Shown here: positions 33,111 through 43,917 of the stretch, in pieces
Numbering within the stretch: position 1 is the first letter of the stretch
How the letters are laid out: every line of letters begins with the position of its first letter
Assembly (NCBI GenBank): GCA_946807835.1
Contig: OX327705.1
Span: forward strand, 11,128,501 to 11,192,500
Direction of reading: 5' to 3'
DNA: 64,000 nucleotides
Source: Ailanthus altissimus
Taxonomy: Eukaryota > Streptophyta > Magnoliopsida > Sapindales > Simaroubaceae
The notes under the pieces: generated by a model
The model's database searches: none
Seen by the model: the letters and a program-made list of their open reading frames with translations, nothing else
Told to the model about the DNA's origin: nothing
Made by a program: the position numbers and the translations under genes

Positions 33111-34607
33111 TGATGTGCATCATGAAGGTTCTAAATCAACTCAAGAAGGCGAGCTGAGGGTAAAGGAGATTTCAGATGGTCCAATAACAAGGGCTAAGGC
33201 TAAACAGCTTCAAAGGGCCATAAGTAGTCAAATTGGAGCTATTGAAGCTTCTATGGGATTAGAAGCTTGCGATCTGAATGAAAACGAGCTAAATGTATTT
33301 ATTTGTCTTCAAATTGAGATTGGACGTGATTTAGAGACGTTTTGTGACGTTGGGCTTTAAGAAGCAGCTAAGGACTTTTATTTTCATGCTATTGGGCTTT
33401 ATTTACTTCTTATGTTACTACTTTTATGTATTTGGACTATTTTGAACTTGTTTAGTTTTTTTTTAAAATTGTTAAGTCATATTGGGCTTATTTTGGGCCT
33501 TTTAAAGTTTATTAGGTAACATTAGGGTTTCACCTCATTTTGTAAGCCTATATAAGGCATGTAAAAGTTTTGTAGAGGCAGTTGGCTCATTTTGGAATTG
33601 GATGCACGAAAATAGACTTTTTTTTCTCTCTCAAAATTGTCTTCTCAAGTTTTTCAACTCTTGAAGATAGTTGCTGACTTATCACTCTTTGATCACTAAG
33701 AGTGTGGCGTCAAAACCCCAAATTGATCCTTGTGGCGTCCTGATGCAGGCTCAAGTGTTTAGAAAAAAGAATACCATAAGATTGGAAGAATGAAAACAAA
33801 CACTCACTTTTATTAAAATAAACTCAAACACTGAATAAAGTAAAATTGGTACAAGCTCACCACTAAAGAGAATTACAATGGGATACAGAATAATTCACCA
33901 CCCAAAGAACCCTACAAAGAGATACAGAACTCTCAAACTCAGCACTCTAAGGAATCCACCCAAGAGATACAGAGTTAAATGTAGAAACTCTCATAAGAGA
34001 ACTCTCACACATACAAGTATTTTCAAATTCACTCTCTGCCCCTCTCCTCTCATCCTTCTTGGTATTTATAGAGAGTTCTTGGGAGGGCTACTGCAAAGCA
34101 CTCATTACAACATTAAAACTTGGTGGTTGGGAGTTTACAAAAGACAGCAATTAAGACTTACAACTACCCTTACACCAAAAGTCTACAAATACAGCAAATA
34201 CAATAAATGAAGCATTAAATTCGAACATAATATGCTATAAAGTCTTGGATGGAGACAAAAGTCTTCAATTCTTGCAAGTTGTCAAGATTTGGTTATCCTA
34301 ATAACTGTCTGGCCTTGCTTTAGTTATTAGGATTCAACTTACTCTAGAAAACTTATATTCATGTGCTGTAAAAAGGATTTAGAACTAGACACATATAATT
34401 TTTTAGTAGTATGAAGATTACCCAGAAATTCCTTCCGACAGTACCAGATAAATTCCAAATTTACCCTTGAAATTCATTTAGTTCTATTTTTAGCTCCATG
34501 TGATCAGACACTCCTGTGTCACGTCCATACGACTTATCAAGGTATCTACTTAGTTCTATCCTCCATCAACTTCACAATTTAATTTTGTTATAAATCAAGG
34601 CACATCA
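33111..34607 (+). repeat. A3 3' LTR, split by an E solo LTR
   Basis: TGATGTGC to GCACATCA with the Pol tail frame open to 33360 and TATATAAGG near 33550. It is interrupted after CGTCC (33740) by E and resumes at 34522. Net length is about 711 bp without E and its duplicated target. Confidence 0.9.
33741..34521 (-). repeat. E solo LTR in A3 3' LTR (781 bp)
   Basis: Plus-strand text TGATGCAGGCTC to CTCCTGTGTCA, with perfect TSDs CGTCC at 33736-33740 and 34522-34526. Orientation minus from its TATAAATACC box. Confidence 0.93.
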
Positions 34608-34815
34608 CCTTTAAAACTATGCATGGATTGTATGAATGGATGATGATGTTGATTGGGCATTATAATGCACCTAGTACATTTGTGAGGCTTGTGTGAATCA
34701 TGTTTTGAGGAAATTTGTTAAGCTGTTTGTTGTGGTCTATTTTAATGATATCCTGATCTACAGTAAAACTTTTGATGATCATGTAAGACATCTTAACGCT
34801 GTATTTGAGACCTTA
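34608..34815 (+). pseudogene. A-like RT scrap
   Basis: Diverged copy of the RT stretch from [10 protein letters not shown] to just after the catalytic box, with several frame breaks (the aspartate pair region reads [14 protein letters not shown] after correction). It is more decayed than any numbered A copy, so it is an older host. It stops at the D2 LTR. Confidence 0.75.
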
Positions 34816-35269
34816 TGATGCAGGACAAGCATTGATGGGTCATAATTTCGTTCGCGAATACGAAAGTTGTTGATATCGTTCAACAAAATGCAAATTGAAA
34901 ATGGTATAATACCAATTCAAAAGTAAAGTTGCTTAATACTTGAGTTTTTGAAATTAGAAAGCTTGAATGTTTTTCTCCTCATCTCTTATGTATTTATAGA
35001 GACCTACTGGGATTTCTAGCATTTATTACAGCAATTAATGATAACTTACAACTACTAACTACCAACCACTAACAATAACTAAGGCATTTAGATACCAACA
35101 TTTATTACAACACAATTATTGAAAACTACCAACAACTACTAATACTGAATTTTACTTTCAGACTAATTATCAAACTGTTAACCACACCAATAAATGTAGT
35201 TGAAGGCACTTGAAAGTTTCTCATCACATGGGCTACCCACATGGGCTATTGTGCTGCTGTCCCCCATCA
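34816..35269 (-). repeat. D2 3' LTR (454 bp)
   Basis: Plus-strand text TGATGCAGGACAAGC to GTCCCCCATCA, that is, the reverse of TGATGGGGGAC...CTGCATCA. The adjoining sequence to the right reads, on the minus strand, as a purine-rich tract GTGGCGGAGAA. Confidence 0.9.
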
Positions 35270-38200
35270 TTCTCCGCCACTTGAAAAAAAAACTCGTCCT
35301 TGAGTGACCATATAGGCTGCCTTCAGGATGATAGGTGAAGATATCGACTACATTGAAAGTTTTTGATATGCCTATGTCATTGGGTAGGTCTATCATGTAT
35401 GCATTGTCATTGATTCTCTTCAAAACTTTAAAAAGACCATAACGTTTCTGCCTTAGTTTGCCATGAACTCCCGCAGGTAACCTCTCCTTACGCAAGTGTA
35501 CCAGATGACATTATCCCCCACCTCAAACATTTGATGTTTTCGACGCTCGTCTACAGCTGCCTTGTATTTGAGGTTATTCTCCTCCAATGATTGATGCACC
35601 TCTTGGAATATCTTTGAATAGGTATTCGCTAAAGCAAACGCAACTGTATTAGAACCTGTAGTAGAAGGAAGTTTGACTAGGTCCACAACATGCCTTGGAA
35701 TTTTAGTATAAACAATAGAGAAAGGACTCCTTCCGATGGAATGATTGACTGGGTTGCTATAAGGAAACTTAGCTTGTGCCAAACCAAAGTCTCATTGTCC
35801 CTTATTGTTTCCACATATGCATCTAATCAAAGTTTTGAGCGAACGGTTTACCACTTCTATTTGGCCATTGATTTGGGGATGTGCTATGCTAGAAAATTTC
35901 AATGTAGTCCCCAAACCTTTTCCAAAAGCTTAGCCAAAAAGCTGCCAAGAATTTGTTGTCCCTATCTGAAGTGATGGAAAGTGGTACACCATGTAAACGA
36001 ACATCTTCTTTAAAGAACAATTTGGCTACATGATGTGCATATGTTGTCTTACGACATGGAATAAAGTGTGACATTTTAATTGATCAGCCACCACAAATAC
36101 GGCATCATTGCCTCTCTGGGTCTTTATAAACCAAGTACAAAGTCCATAGAGATGTCATCCCAAGATACATTAAGAATAGGCAAAGGCATGTACAAACCTA
36201 TGTTTTGTGACTGCCCCTTGCTCGTTTGACAAGTTGGACACCTTTGCACAAACTTTCCAGCATCTCTTTTAAGTTGAGGCCAATGTAACCTTCCTCCAAA
36301 CCAGCTATGGTCTTGTCTCTACCCACATGGCCGCTCAAGTCGCTAGCATGCATTTCCCTTAGCAACTTGTCACGTAATGAGCTCCTTGGAATGCACAATC
36401 TGCTTCCTTTGAACAAATATCCATCTTGGATCAAATATTCACCTAGGGGTTGTTTCATTAGGTACTTAGTCCATACATCACCAAAATCTTCATTATTCTC
36501 ATATAGCTCCTTGAGTTGTTCGAAACCTGGAACTTCAGTGGAAATGGTAACAAGTAGAGTAGCGCGACGACTTAGAGCATCTACCACTCGGTTAGTAATT
36601 CCAGATTTATGAACAATGACATAATTGAATCTTTCAAGATAAGTTGCCCACCTAGACAGCATACGATCAACATGCTTCTACCCCCGAAAATGCTTGAGAG
36701 ATTGGTGGTCTGAGTAGACAATGAACTCTTTAGGCAAAAGATACGCTTCCCACGTCTTAAGAGCATGAAATACTACATACAGTTCTTGTTGATACGTTGA
36801 CCACTTTTGTCTTGCTTCACTTAACTTCTCACTAAAGAATGCAATGGGCCTCCATTCTTGAGAAAGAACAGCTCCTATACCAATCCCGCTTGCGTCACAT
36901 TCAATCTCGAAAGTTTTGGCAAAGTCAGGCAGAGATAGAATATGTGGTGTAGTCAATTTTTCTTTGATCAATTCAAAGCTACGATCAGCAGCTTCTCCCT
37001 ATTGAAATCGTCCTTTCTTCAAGCAATTGGTAATTGGTGCCACAATGGTACTGAAATTTTTAACGAACCTGCAATAGAAAGTCACTAGTCCATGGAAACT
37101 CCTTACGTCGGTTGTGGCCATTCTCTAATAGCTTTTACCTTCTTCATCCACATGAATTCCTTCACTGCTTACAACAAATCCTAGGAACACTAGTCTGTTT
37201 GTTAAAAATACACATTTCTTTAAGTTTACAAACAGCTCATTCTTTCTCAGCATAATTAGAACTTGCCTAATATGATTAAGGTGCTCTTCTACATTCTTAC
37301 TATAGATCACGATATCATCAAAATAGACAACAACAAAGTGGGATGAAAAGGGTTTTAGTACCTGAGTCATAAGGTGCATGAATGTACTTGGTGCATTAGA
37401 GAACTCAAATGGCATAACTAGCCACTCATATAACCCATCCTTTGTTTTGAAAAATGTCTTCCATTCATCTCCCACACGAACTTTGATTTGATGATATCCA
37501 CTCAGCAGATCTATCTTGGTGAATACTTTAGCACCACTCAACTGATCAAGCAAGCCTTCAAGTCTAGGGATGGGAAACCGATACCTTATGGTTATTTTAT
37601 TGATAGCACGACTGTCTACACACATCCTCCAACTTCCATCCTTCTTTGGAGTGAGCAAGGCAGGTACAGCACAAGGACTGATACTTTCTCGTATATGTCC
37701 CTTTTGTAGTAGTTCCCCCACCTTCTCCTTCAAGATTTCATGTTCCTTTGGACTCATACAATAGTGCGGCAGATTCGGCAAGCTAGCTCCAGGAACAAAA
37801 TCAATGAGATGCTGAATATCTTGTATTGGAGGCAACTGTATTGGTTCTGCCATTACATCAATAAATTCTGCCAATAAGCCTTGAATCTCCTTAGGTGTAG
37901 ATTGCATGGGTTCCTCCATTCCATTCACTATTAGAAAAGCACAGGTTTTGACACTTTTCATGTCTCCCACAAACTTATTCTCGCTAAGAGCCATGGACAA
38001 TAAAAGCCTTCTCCTTCACCTTTGGCAAATTGTTCTCTTGTTGGTTTGGAACCACAACTATCCGCTTATGATTCCAAGTGAAGGTATAAGTGTTGTCCCT
38101 CCCCTTGTGAGTTGCATCAACATCAAACTGCCATGGCCTGCCTAGACACACATGACATGCATCAATCTCTACAACATCACAAAGAACTTCAGATTTGTAA

Positions 38201-38840
38201 GTCTTCTCTAAAGATAATGGTAAATAGCATTGTTGTGTAATTTTCATGCTAGGCCCCTTCTTTATCCAACCAATGCTATATGGGGCTGGATGTGGTTGTG
38301 TCTTAAGTTTAAGATGTTCAACAAGCCTTTGCGAAACCAGGTTCTTACAACTACAACTGTCAATCACAAGTTTACACGCTTTGTTTGCCACAGTGGATTT
38401 ACCTTCAAAGATGCGTTTGCATTATGTCTCATCAGGTTATTTTGGAGTGTATAGCAGCCTCCTTACAACGCATATGACTTCCTCACTATCTTCTTCAGCC
38501 ACTTTAAAGTCACCATCCTCCTCTGCTGTTTCTTGTTCATCATAGTCCTCTTCAGGCTCGCGTTGGGCGACATTGGCAAATTTGTGTCTAGGACAATCAC
38601 TAAATCTGTGCCCTATCTCATTACACTTAAAACATCTAATACCCTTTGAACTATCCACTAGGTGGTCTTCTCCTTGCTGTTGTTGATTCTTGTTGTACTG
38701 GACCAATATTTATCGACTTTATAACTAGTTCGATTAATGCTGTCATGCGTTCCTGCAATTCTATTATTCGTGTTTCCACTCTTTGCTCAAACACATTCGA
38801 ACAATCTCCATTCAAGTCACTAGGGCCTGGCATCTCAAGA
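35270..38840 (-). pseudogene. D2 gag remnant and pol, broken
   Basis: From right to left: MPGPSDLNGD with a helical stretch, ARRRPP, then directly the knuckle CFKCNEIGHRFSDC (the gag core is missing), acidic linker, protease (LVIDSCSCKNLVSQ, CHVCLGRPWQF), RT open for 291 codons (37125-38000) with [10 protein letters not shown], RNase H ([14 protein letters not shown]), integrase zinc finger, core in pieces ([12 protein letters not shown]) and C-terminus ([15 protein letters not shown]). Missing gag core means it could not form its own particle. Confidence 0.85.
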
Positions 38841-38842
38841 CG

Positions 38843-38855
38843 AGGCTCTGATACC
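38843..38855 (-). other. D2 primer binding site
   Basis: GGCTCTGATACCA on the plus strand, the reverse complement of TGGTATCAGAGCC, three bases from the LTR. Confidence 0.85.
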
Positions 38856-38858
38856 ACC

Positions 38859-38960
38859 TGATGCAGGACAAGCGTTGATGGGTCGTGATTTCGTTCACAA
38901 ATACGAAAGTTGTTGATATTGTTCAACAAAATAAAAATTGAAAATGGTGTAATACCAATT
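38859..38960 (-). repeat. D2 5' LTR, last 102 bp only
   Basis: TGATGCAGGACAAGC to AATACCAATT on the plus strand, then the match to the D LTR stops. U3 and TATA box are gone. Confidence 0.85.
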
Positions 38961-39012
38961 GTGAGCTCAACAAACTGTCTTTGAAGTTCCTTTGTCTCAT
39001 TGGGATTACTTC
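38961..39012 (-). pseudogene. Small RT scrap of B/C type between D2 and D3
   Basis: On the minus strand it reads RSNPNETKELQRQFVEL, matching the RT start of B ([17 protein letters not shown]). It is bounded by D2 LTR on one side and D3 integrase on the other. Confidence 0.7.
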
Positions 39013-40045
39013 GCGATTTGAGCGGCCACATGGGTAGAGACAAAACTTATAACTGGTTTGGAAGAATGTTTCTACTGGCCTCAACTTAAAATAGATGCTA
39101 TAAAGTTTGTGAAAAGGTGTCCAACTTATCAAACGAGCAAGAGGTAGTCATAACATACAAGTTTATACATTTCTTTGCCTATTACTAATGCACATAGGGA
39201 TGACAACACTATGGACTTTGTACTTGGTTTACCAAGGACCCGGAGGGGCAGTGATGCCGTATTTGTGGTGGTTGATTGATTTTCTAAAATGTTACACTTT
39301 ATTCTATGTCGTAAGACAATAGATTCACATCATGTAGCCAAATTATTTCTTAAAGAAGTTGTTCATTTGCATGGTGTACCCCTTTCCATCACTTCAGACA
39401 GGGACGGTAAATTTTTGGCAGCCTTCTGGCTCACTCTATGGAAAATGTTTGGGACTACATTGAAGTTTTCTAGTATAGCACATGCCTAAACAGATGGCCA
39501 AAAGGAAGTTGTGAATCGTTCTTTGGGAAATCTGATTATGTGCATATATGGAAACTAGAAGGGCCAATCGTTCTTTGCTTTGGTACAAGCAGAGTTTGCT
39601 TACAATAATTCAGTCAACCATTCTACCGGAAAGAGTCCTTTCTCCATTGTTTATACTAAAATTCCAAGGTAGGTTGTGGACCTAGTCAAACTTCCTTCTA
39701 CTGTAGGTTCTAGTGCAATTGCATTTTCTTTAGCAAATACAATTCTAAGATATTCCAGGAGGTGCATCAGTCCTTGTAAGAGAATAGTCTCAAATATAAG
39801 GCAACTGTAGACCAGCATCAAAATGCATCAAGTTTGCTTACAATAATTTAGTCAACTGTTCCACTGGAAGGAGTCCTTTCTCCATTGTTTATACTAAACT
39901 TCCAAGGCATGTTGTGGACCTAGACAAGCTTCCTTCTATTGCAGGTCCTAGTGCAGTTGCATTTTCTTCAGCGAATATCAATTCCAAGATATTCTAGGAG
40001 GTGCATCAGTCCTTGTAAGAGAATAGCCTAAAATATAAGGCAACT
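39009..40045 (+). pseudogene. D3 integrase, broken, with a 235-bp tandem duplication
   Basis: Zinc-finger side (GHMGRDKT...CPTYQTSK), core ([25 protein letters not shown]), the H-Q-TDGQ motif degraded to HA-stop-TDGQ, then KFAYNN region. The part from about 39594 to 39828 is repeated at 39829-40045 in a diverged second copy; both contain the same TAAGAG stop region. Interrupted by G after CAACT (40041-40045). Confidence 0.8.
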
Positions 40046-41636
40046 TGGTGCCAATCATTAATTTTGACAACCATACACCCCAATAGCTAGATAGCTATGA
40101 TACACATGGAATGCAAATTAACACCCTCCAACGAATTGAAACAAATCCGATCGTTCAAGAATAAAGTAAGAGAAACTATTCTAATACTTAATCAATGGAA
40201 TGATGATAAAATAATTAAAACAGTACTTTGATTTCCCCAGAACGCCACAAAATATGAAAGTTGATAAGTTTAACGAAAAATAAAGATTTGAAGGATTTGA
40301 ATGCCACAAGCTGAATAAACTTGATAAGTTCCAAAGTTCATGCAAGAACTTAAAAACAAAACACTCTCAAGTGCTCCAAACTTTGTATATCACGAAATTT
40401 TCTTTCCCATGAAAACAAATCAGCCTTGTCTATATAGAACAAAGGCTAAGAACAGTTACAAATTACACCATTTAAGATAACTGCAGCATAACTCATTTGT
40501 AACTCCTTTGCATTTAACTTCAACTTGCACACCACATTATATTAATCATATATGATCATGCTCCTTAATCACATCTGATCCATTGAACCTTAATTTGCAC
40601 TCCATAGCACCTGATCACCAACATGGCCGAATGGCCTTTTTATTCTTCAAGATAAGCTAAAATCTTCATTCTAATAGGGCTGGACTCTTGTCTTCATGAT
40701 TTGGACTTGCTTGAATCATGTTGACCATTTTAAATTCTTCTTGCATCGTTAGAACCTTGACCGAAACTTGACTAGCTTGCTCCTTCCAAATGTTTTCCAT
40801 TAAACAAGTTAAGTGATGTGCCTTGATTTATAACAAAATTAAATTGCAAAGTTGATGGAGGATAGAACTAAATAGATACCTTGATAAGTCGAATGGACGC
40901 CACAAGGATCAATTTAGGGTTTTGACGCCACACTCTTGATGATCAAAGAGTGATAAGTCAGCAACTATCTTCAAGAGTTTGAAAAACTTGAGAAGACAAT
41001 TTTGAGAGAGAAATAGCTCTTCTATTTCGTGCTTCCAATTTCAAAATGAGGCAACTGCCTCTACAAGACTTTTACATGCCTTATATAGGCTTACAAAATG
41101 AGGTGAAACCCTAATGTTACCTAATAAGCTTAAAAAGGCCCAAAATAAGCCCAATATGACTTAACAATTTAAAACAAAACTAAACAAGTTCAAAATAGCC
41201 CAAATACATAAAAGTAGTAACATAAGAAGTAAATAAGGCCCAATAGCATGAAAAGAAAGCCCTTAGCTGCTTCTTAAAGCCCAACGTCACCAAACGTCTC
41301 TAAATCACGTCCCAATCTCAAATTGAAGACAAATAAATACATTTAGCTCGTTTCCATTCAGATCGCAAGCTTCTAATCCCATAGAAGCTTCAATAGCTCC
41401 AATTTGACTACTTATGGCCCTTTGAAGCTGTTTAGCCTTAGCCCTTGTTATTGGACCATCTGAAATCTCCTTTACGCTCAGCTTGCCTTCTTGAGTTGAT
41501 TTAGTACCTTCATGATGCACATCATTAAGGCTTCTTTCATTCTTTTACCTTTAGCTCTTGTCATTGGTCTGCCATGAACATTTAAAGGATTTTTTCCAAC
41601 CTTAACCGAATGGTGATCAACTTGCTAGTTCTCATA
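40046..41636 (-). repeat. G 3' LTR (left), split by an A solo LTR
   Basis: Matches the right LTR over 40046-40813 and 41530-41636. On the minus strand its start encodes a GRPMTRAKGKR stretch, the G version of the LTR-encoded tail. Confidence 0.88.
40814..41524 (-). repeat. A solo LTR in G 3' LTR (711 bp), TSD TTAAG
   Basis: TGATGTGCC to TGCACATCA on the plus strand, with TSDs TTAAG at 40809-40813 and 41525-41529. The Pol tail frame is open on the minus strand (41305-41520). It differs from the solo LTR at 42999-43709 at only two bases in my comparison. Confidence 0.95.
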
Positions 41637-43917
41637 ATTCCCTCTTTCCTCGAAAGGATTCATCCTCGAATCAGCATCTTTATCATCTACATCAAATAAA
41701 GACAAATCAGAAACATTAAAGGTTGCACTAACATTGCCATACTCACTGGGAAGTTCCAACTTGTATGCATTGTCATTAATTCTTTGAAGGACTTGAAATG
41801 TTCCATCCCCTTTTTGCATGAGTTTAGACTTCCTTTGGCTAGGAAATCTTTCCTTCCTCAAGTGTACCCAAACCCAATCTCCAGGTTTAAATACTACTTG
41901 CTTTCGGCCCTTGTTGTGTTGCTTCTCATATTGTAGAGTTTTCTTTTCAATTTGTGTGTGCACTCTTTCATGCGAAGCTTTGATAAATTCAACTTTTTGC
42001 TTATCATCCAAATTAGCTTGTTCTAAAGGTAAAGGTAGTAAATTTTCTCCTCTAGCATACTCTACATCACTAGCATTTTCTAAATGTGGCATGTCATCTT
42101 CATTTTCTCTCTCACTTTCAGATTCAACCGCCCCATCCCTCATGATCATTACCTTTTTATTAGGACAGTCACGTGCATAATGACCATGCCCAAGGCACTT
42201 AAAACACTTAATGCCTCTAGTTTGATTAGGTTGATTCTCACCTCTACCCTTGCTGCCATCTCATTTTTACTTTTAGTTTCATCACATTTAGGCTTAACAA
42301 TGGGTTTATCATCCTTTTTACTCCAATTCGGATTCCAAGAAGAAGAAGAACCTAAATAAGGTTTTGAATCATACCTTGTGCATTTCCTTTTGAGTTGTCG
42401 TTCAATCTTCATGGCCACATTCACCATGTCCTCAATCTCCACATAATGTTGCAACTCCACAATATCAGCAATGTTCTTGTTTAACCCACTCAAAAACCGA
42501 GCCATGGTGACCTCACGGTCCTCCTCCACATTAGCCCTTATCATGGCTATCTCCATCTCCTTGTGATATTCTTCTACACTCATAGAACCTTGCGTCAAAG
42601 TTTGCAACCATTGATGCAATTTCCTATAGTAATGTTTAGGGACAAATCTCCTTCTCATGATTTGTTTCATCTCCATCCAAGTCTCTACGGGTCTTTCACC
42701 ATTTCTACGCCTGTCTTTGCACAATTGATCCCACCAAACAATAGCATAATCACAAAATTCAACAGCGGCTAGTTTTACCTTTTTCTCTTTGGAGTAGTTA
42801 TGACATTCAAAGATCAGCTCTACTTTTCGTTCCCACTCCAAATAAGCCTCCGGATTGTTCCTCCCTTAAAAAGAAGGAATTTTGATTTTGATGCTGCCTA
42901 TGTTTCGGTCCACACCATCAAAATGTCCTCTTCTAGTTTGTCTCCTAAGATTAACATTTTGACTGATTATGGTATCTTGGCCATCATCTGTATGTTCTTG
43001 ATGTGCCTTGATTTATAACAAAATTAAATTGCAAAGTTGATGGAGGATAGAACTAAATAGATACCTTGATAAGTCGAATGGATGCCACAAGGATCAATTT
43101 AGGGTTTTGATGCCACACTCTTGATGATCAAAGAGTGATAAGTCAGCAACTATCTTCAAGAGTTTGAAAAACTTGAGAAGACAATTTTGAGAGAGAAATA
43201 GCTCTTCTATTTCGTGCTTCCAATTTCAAAATGAGGCAACTGCCTCTACAAGACTTTTACATGCCTTATATAGGCTTACAAAATGAGGTGAAACCCTAAT
43301 GTTACCTAATAAGCTTAAAAAGGCCCAAAATAAGCCCAATATGACTTAACAATTTAAAACAAAACTAAACAAGTTCAAAATAGCCCAAATACATAAAAGT
43401 AGTAACATAAGAAGTAAATAAGGCCCAATAGCATGAAAAGAAAGCCCTTAGCTGCTTCTTAAAGCCCAACGTCACCAAACGTCTCTAAATCACGTCCCAA
43501 TCTCAAATTGAAGACAAATAAATACATTTAGCTCGTTTCCATTCAGATCGCAAGCTTCTAATCCCATAGAAGCTTCAATAGCTCCAATTTGACTACTTAT
43601 GGCCCTTTGAAGCTGTTTAGCCTTAGCCCTTGTTATTGGACCATCTGAAATCTCCTTTACGCTCAGCTTGCCTTCTTGAGTTGATTTAGTACCTTCATGA
43701 TGCACATCAGTTCTCCACCATCATATACATCATTGATAAAAGGTGGTTGTCTTCCTTGCTGTGGTTCTCCCTGCAATTTGGTAATTGCTTCATCATGTCT
43801 TTCTAGATGATCTTTTACATCCCTAATCACTTGGAAAAATTGTTCAAATTGTTGCTGCATCGCTTGAATCACCATATCATTTGAGGAAGAACTCACATCT
43901 TTATCTTTGTTAGACAT
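41637..43917 (-). pseudogene. G gag joined in frame to the integrase C-terminus; interrupted by an A solo LTR
   Basis: Reading leftward from ATG at 43917: MSNKDKDVSSSS with a helical stretch, A solo LTR (42999-43709), SIKIKIPSF with a stop where Gln is expected, gag core (EAYLEWERKVELIFECHNYS) open from 42841, a frame change near 42250, knuckle CFKCLGHGHYARDC, then DVEYARGENL directly followed by LPLPLEQANLDDKQKVEF, which is integrase C-terminal sequence (GDWVWVHLRKERFP, INDNAYKLELP). Protease, RT, RNase H and the integrase core are absent. The 41625-42149 frame runs through the join without a stop. Confidence 0.88.
42999..43709 (-). repeat. A solo LTR in G gag (711 bp), TSD GTTCT
   Basis: TSDs GTTCT at 42994-42998 and 43710-43714. 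Shares with the LTR at 40814-41524 several changes not seen in other A copies (for example AATAAGCTTAAAAAGG, AGTTTGAAAAAC and TAGTACCTTC); the only differences between the two are two C/T sites in GACGCC / GATGCC. Confidence 0.95.

Larger units (their letters stand above)
22796..34607 (+). mobile_element. Family A element A3, decayed, carrying B and an E solo LTR
   Basis: A 5' LTR missing its start (22796-23323), primer site, gag, then B inserted at 24818-31476 (TSD CGAAG), then protease and RT, a deletion from RNase H onward, and a 3' LTR (33111-34607) itself split by an E solo LTR. No TSD can be seen because the 5' end is truncated; 3' LTR and 5' part could in principle come from two copies. 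Confidence 0.8.
34816..38960 (-). mobile_element. Family D element D2 on the minus strand, gag core deleted, 5' LTR truncated
   Basis: Reading leftward: partial 5' LTR (38859-38960), primer site, gag N-terminus, knuckle, protease, RT, RNase H, integrase, 3' LTR (34816-35269). Fewer lesions than D. The right-hand end is cut inside the LTR, so no TSD is available. Confidence 0.88.

Noticed and set aside
33111..34607. The LTR at 33111 as an independent solo LTR
   Set aside because: Flanks ATAAG and CCTTT do not match, and it directly follows a deleted A3 pol, so the 3' LTR of A3 is simpler. Not fully excluded.
41305..41520. Short open frames of about 71 residues in A solo LTRs (also 43490-43705, 61000-61219) as independent genes
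   Set aside because: They are the LTR-encoded end of A Pol. In solo LTRs they lie upstream of the TATA box and have no start context of their own.
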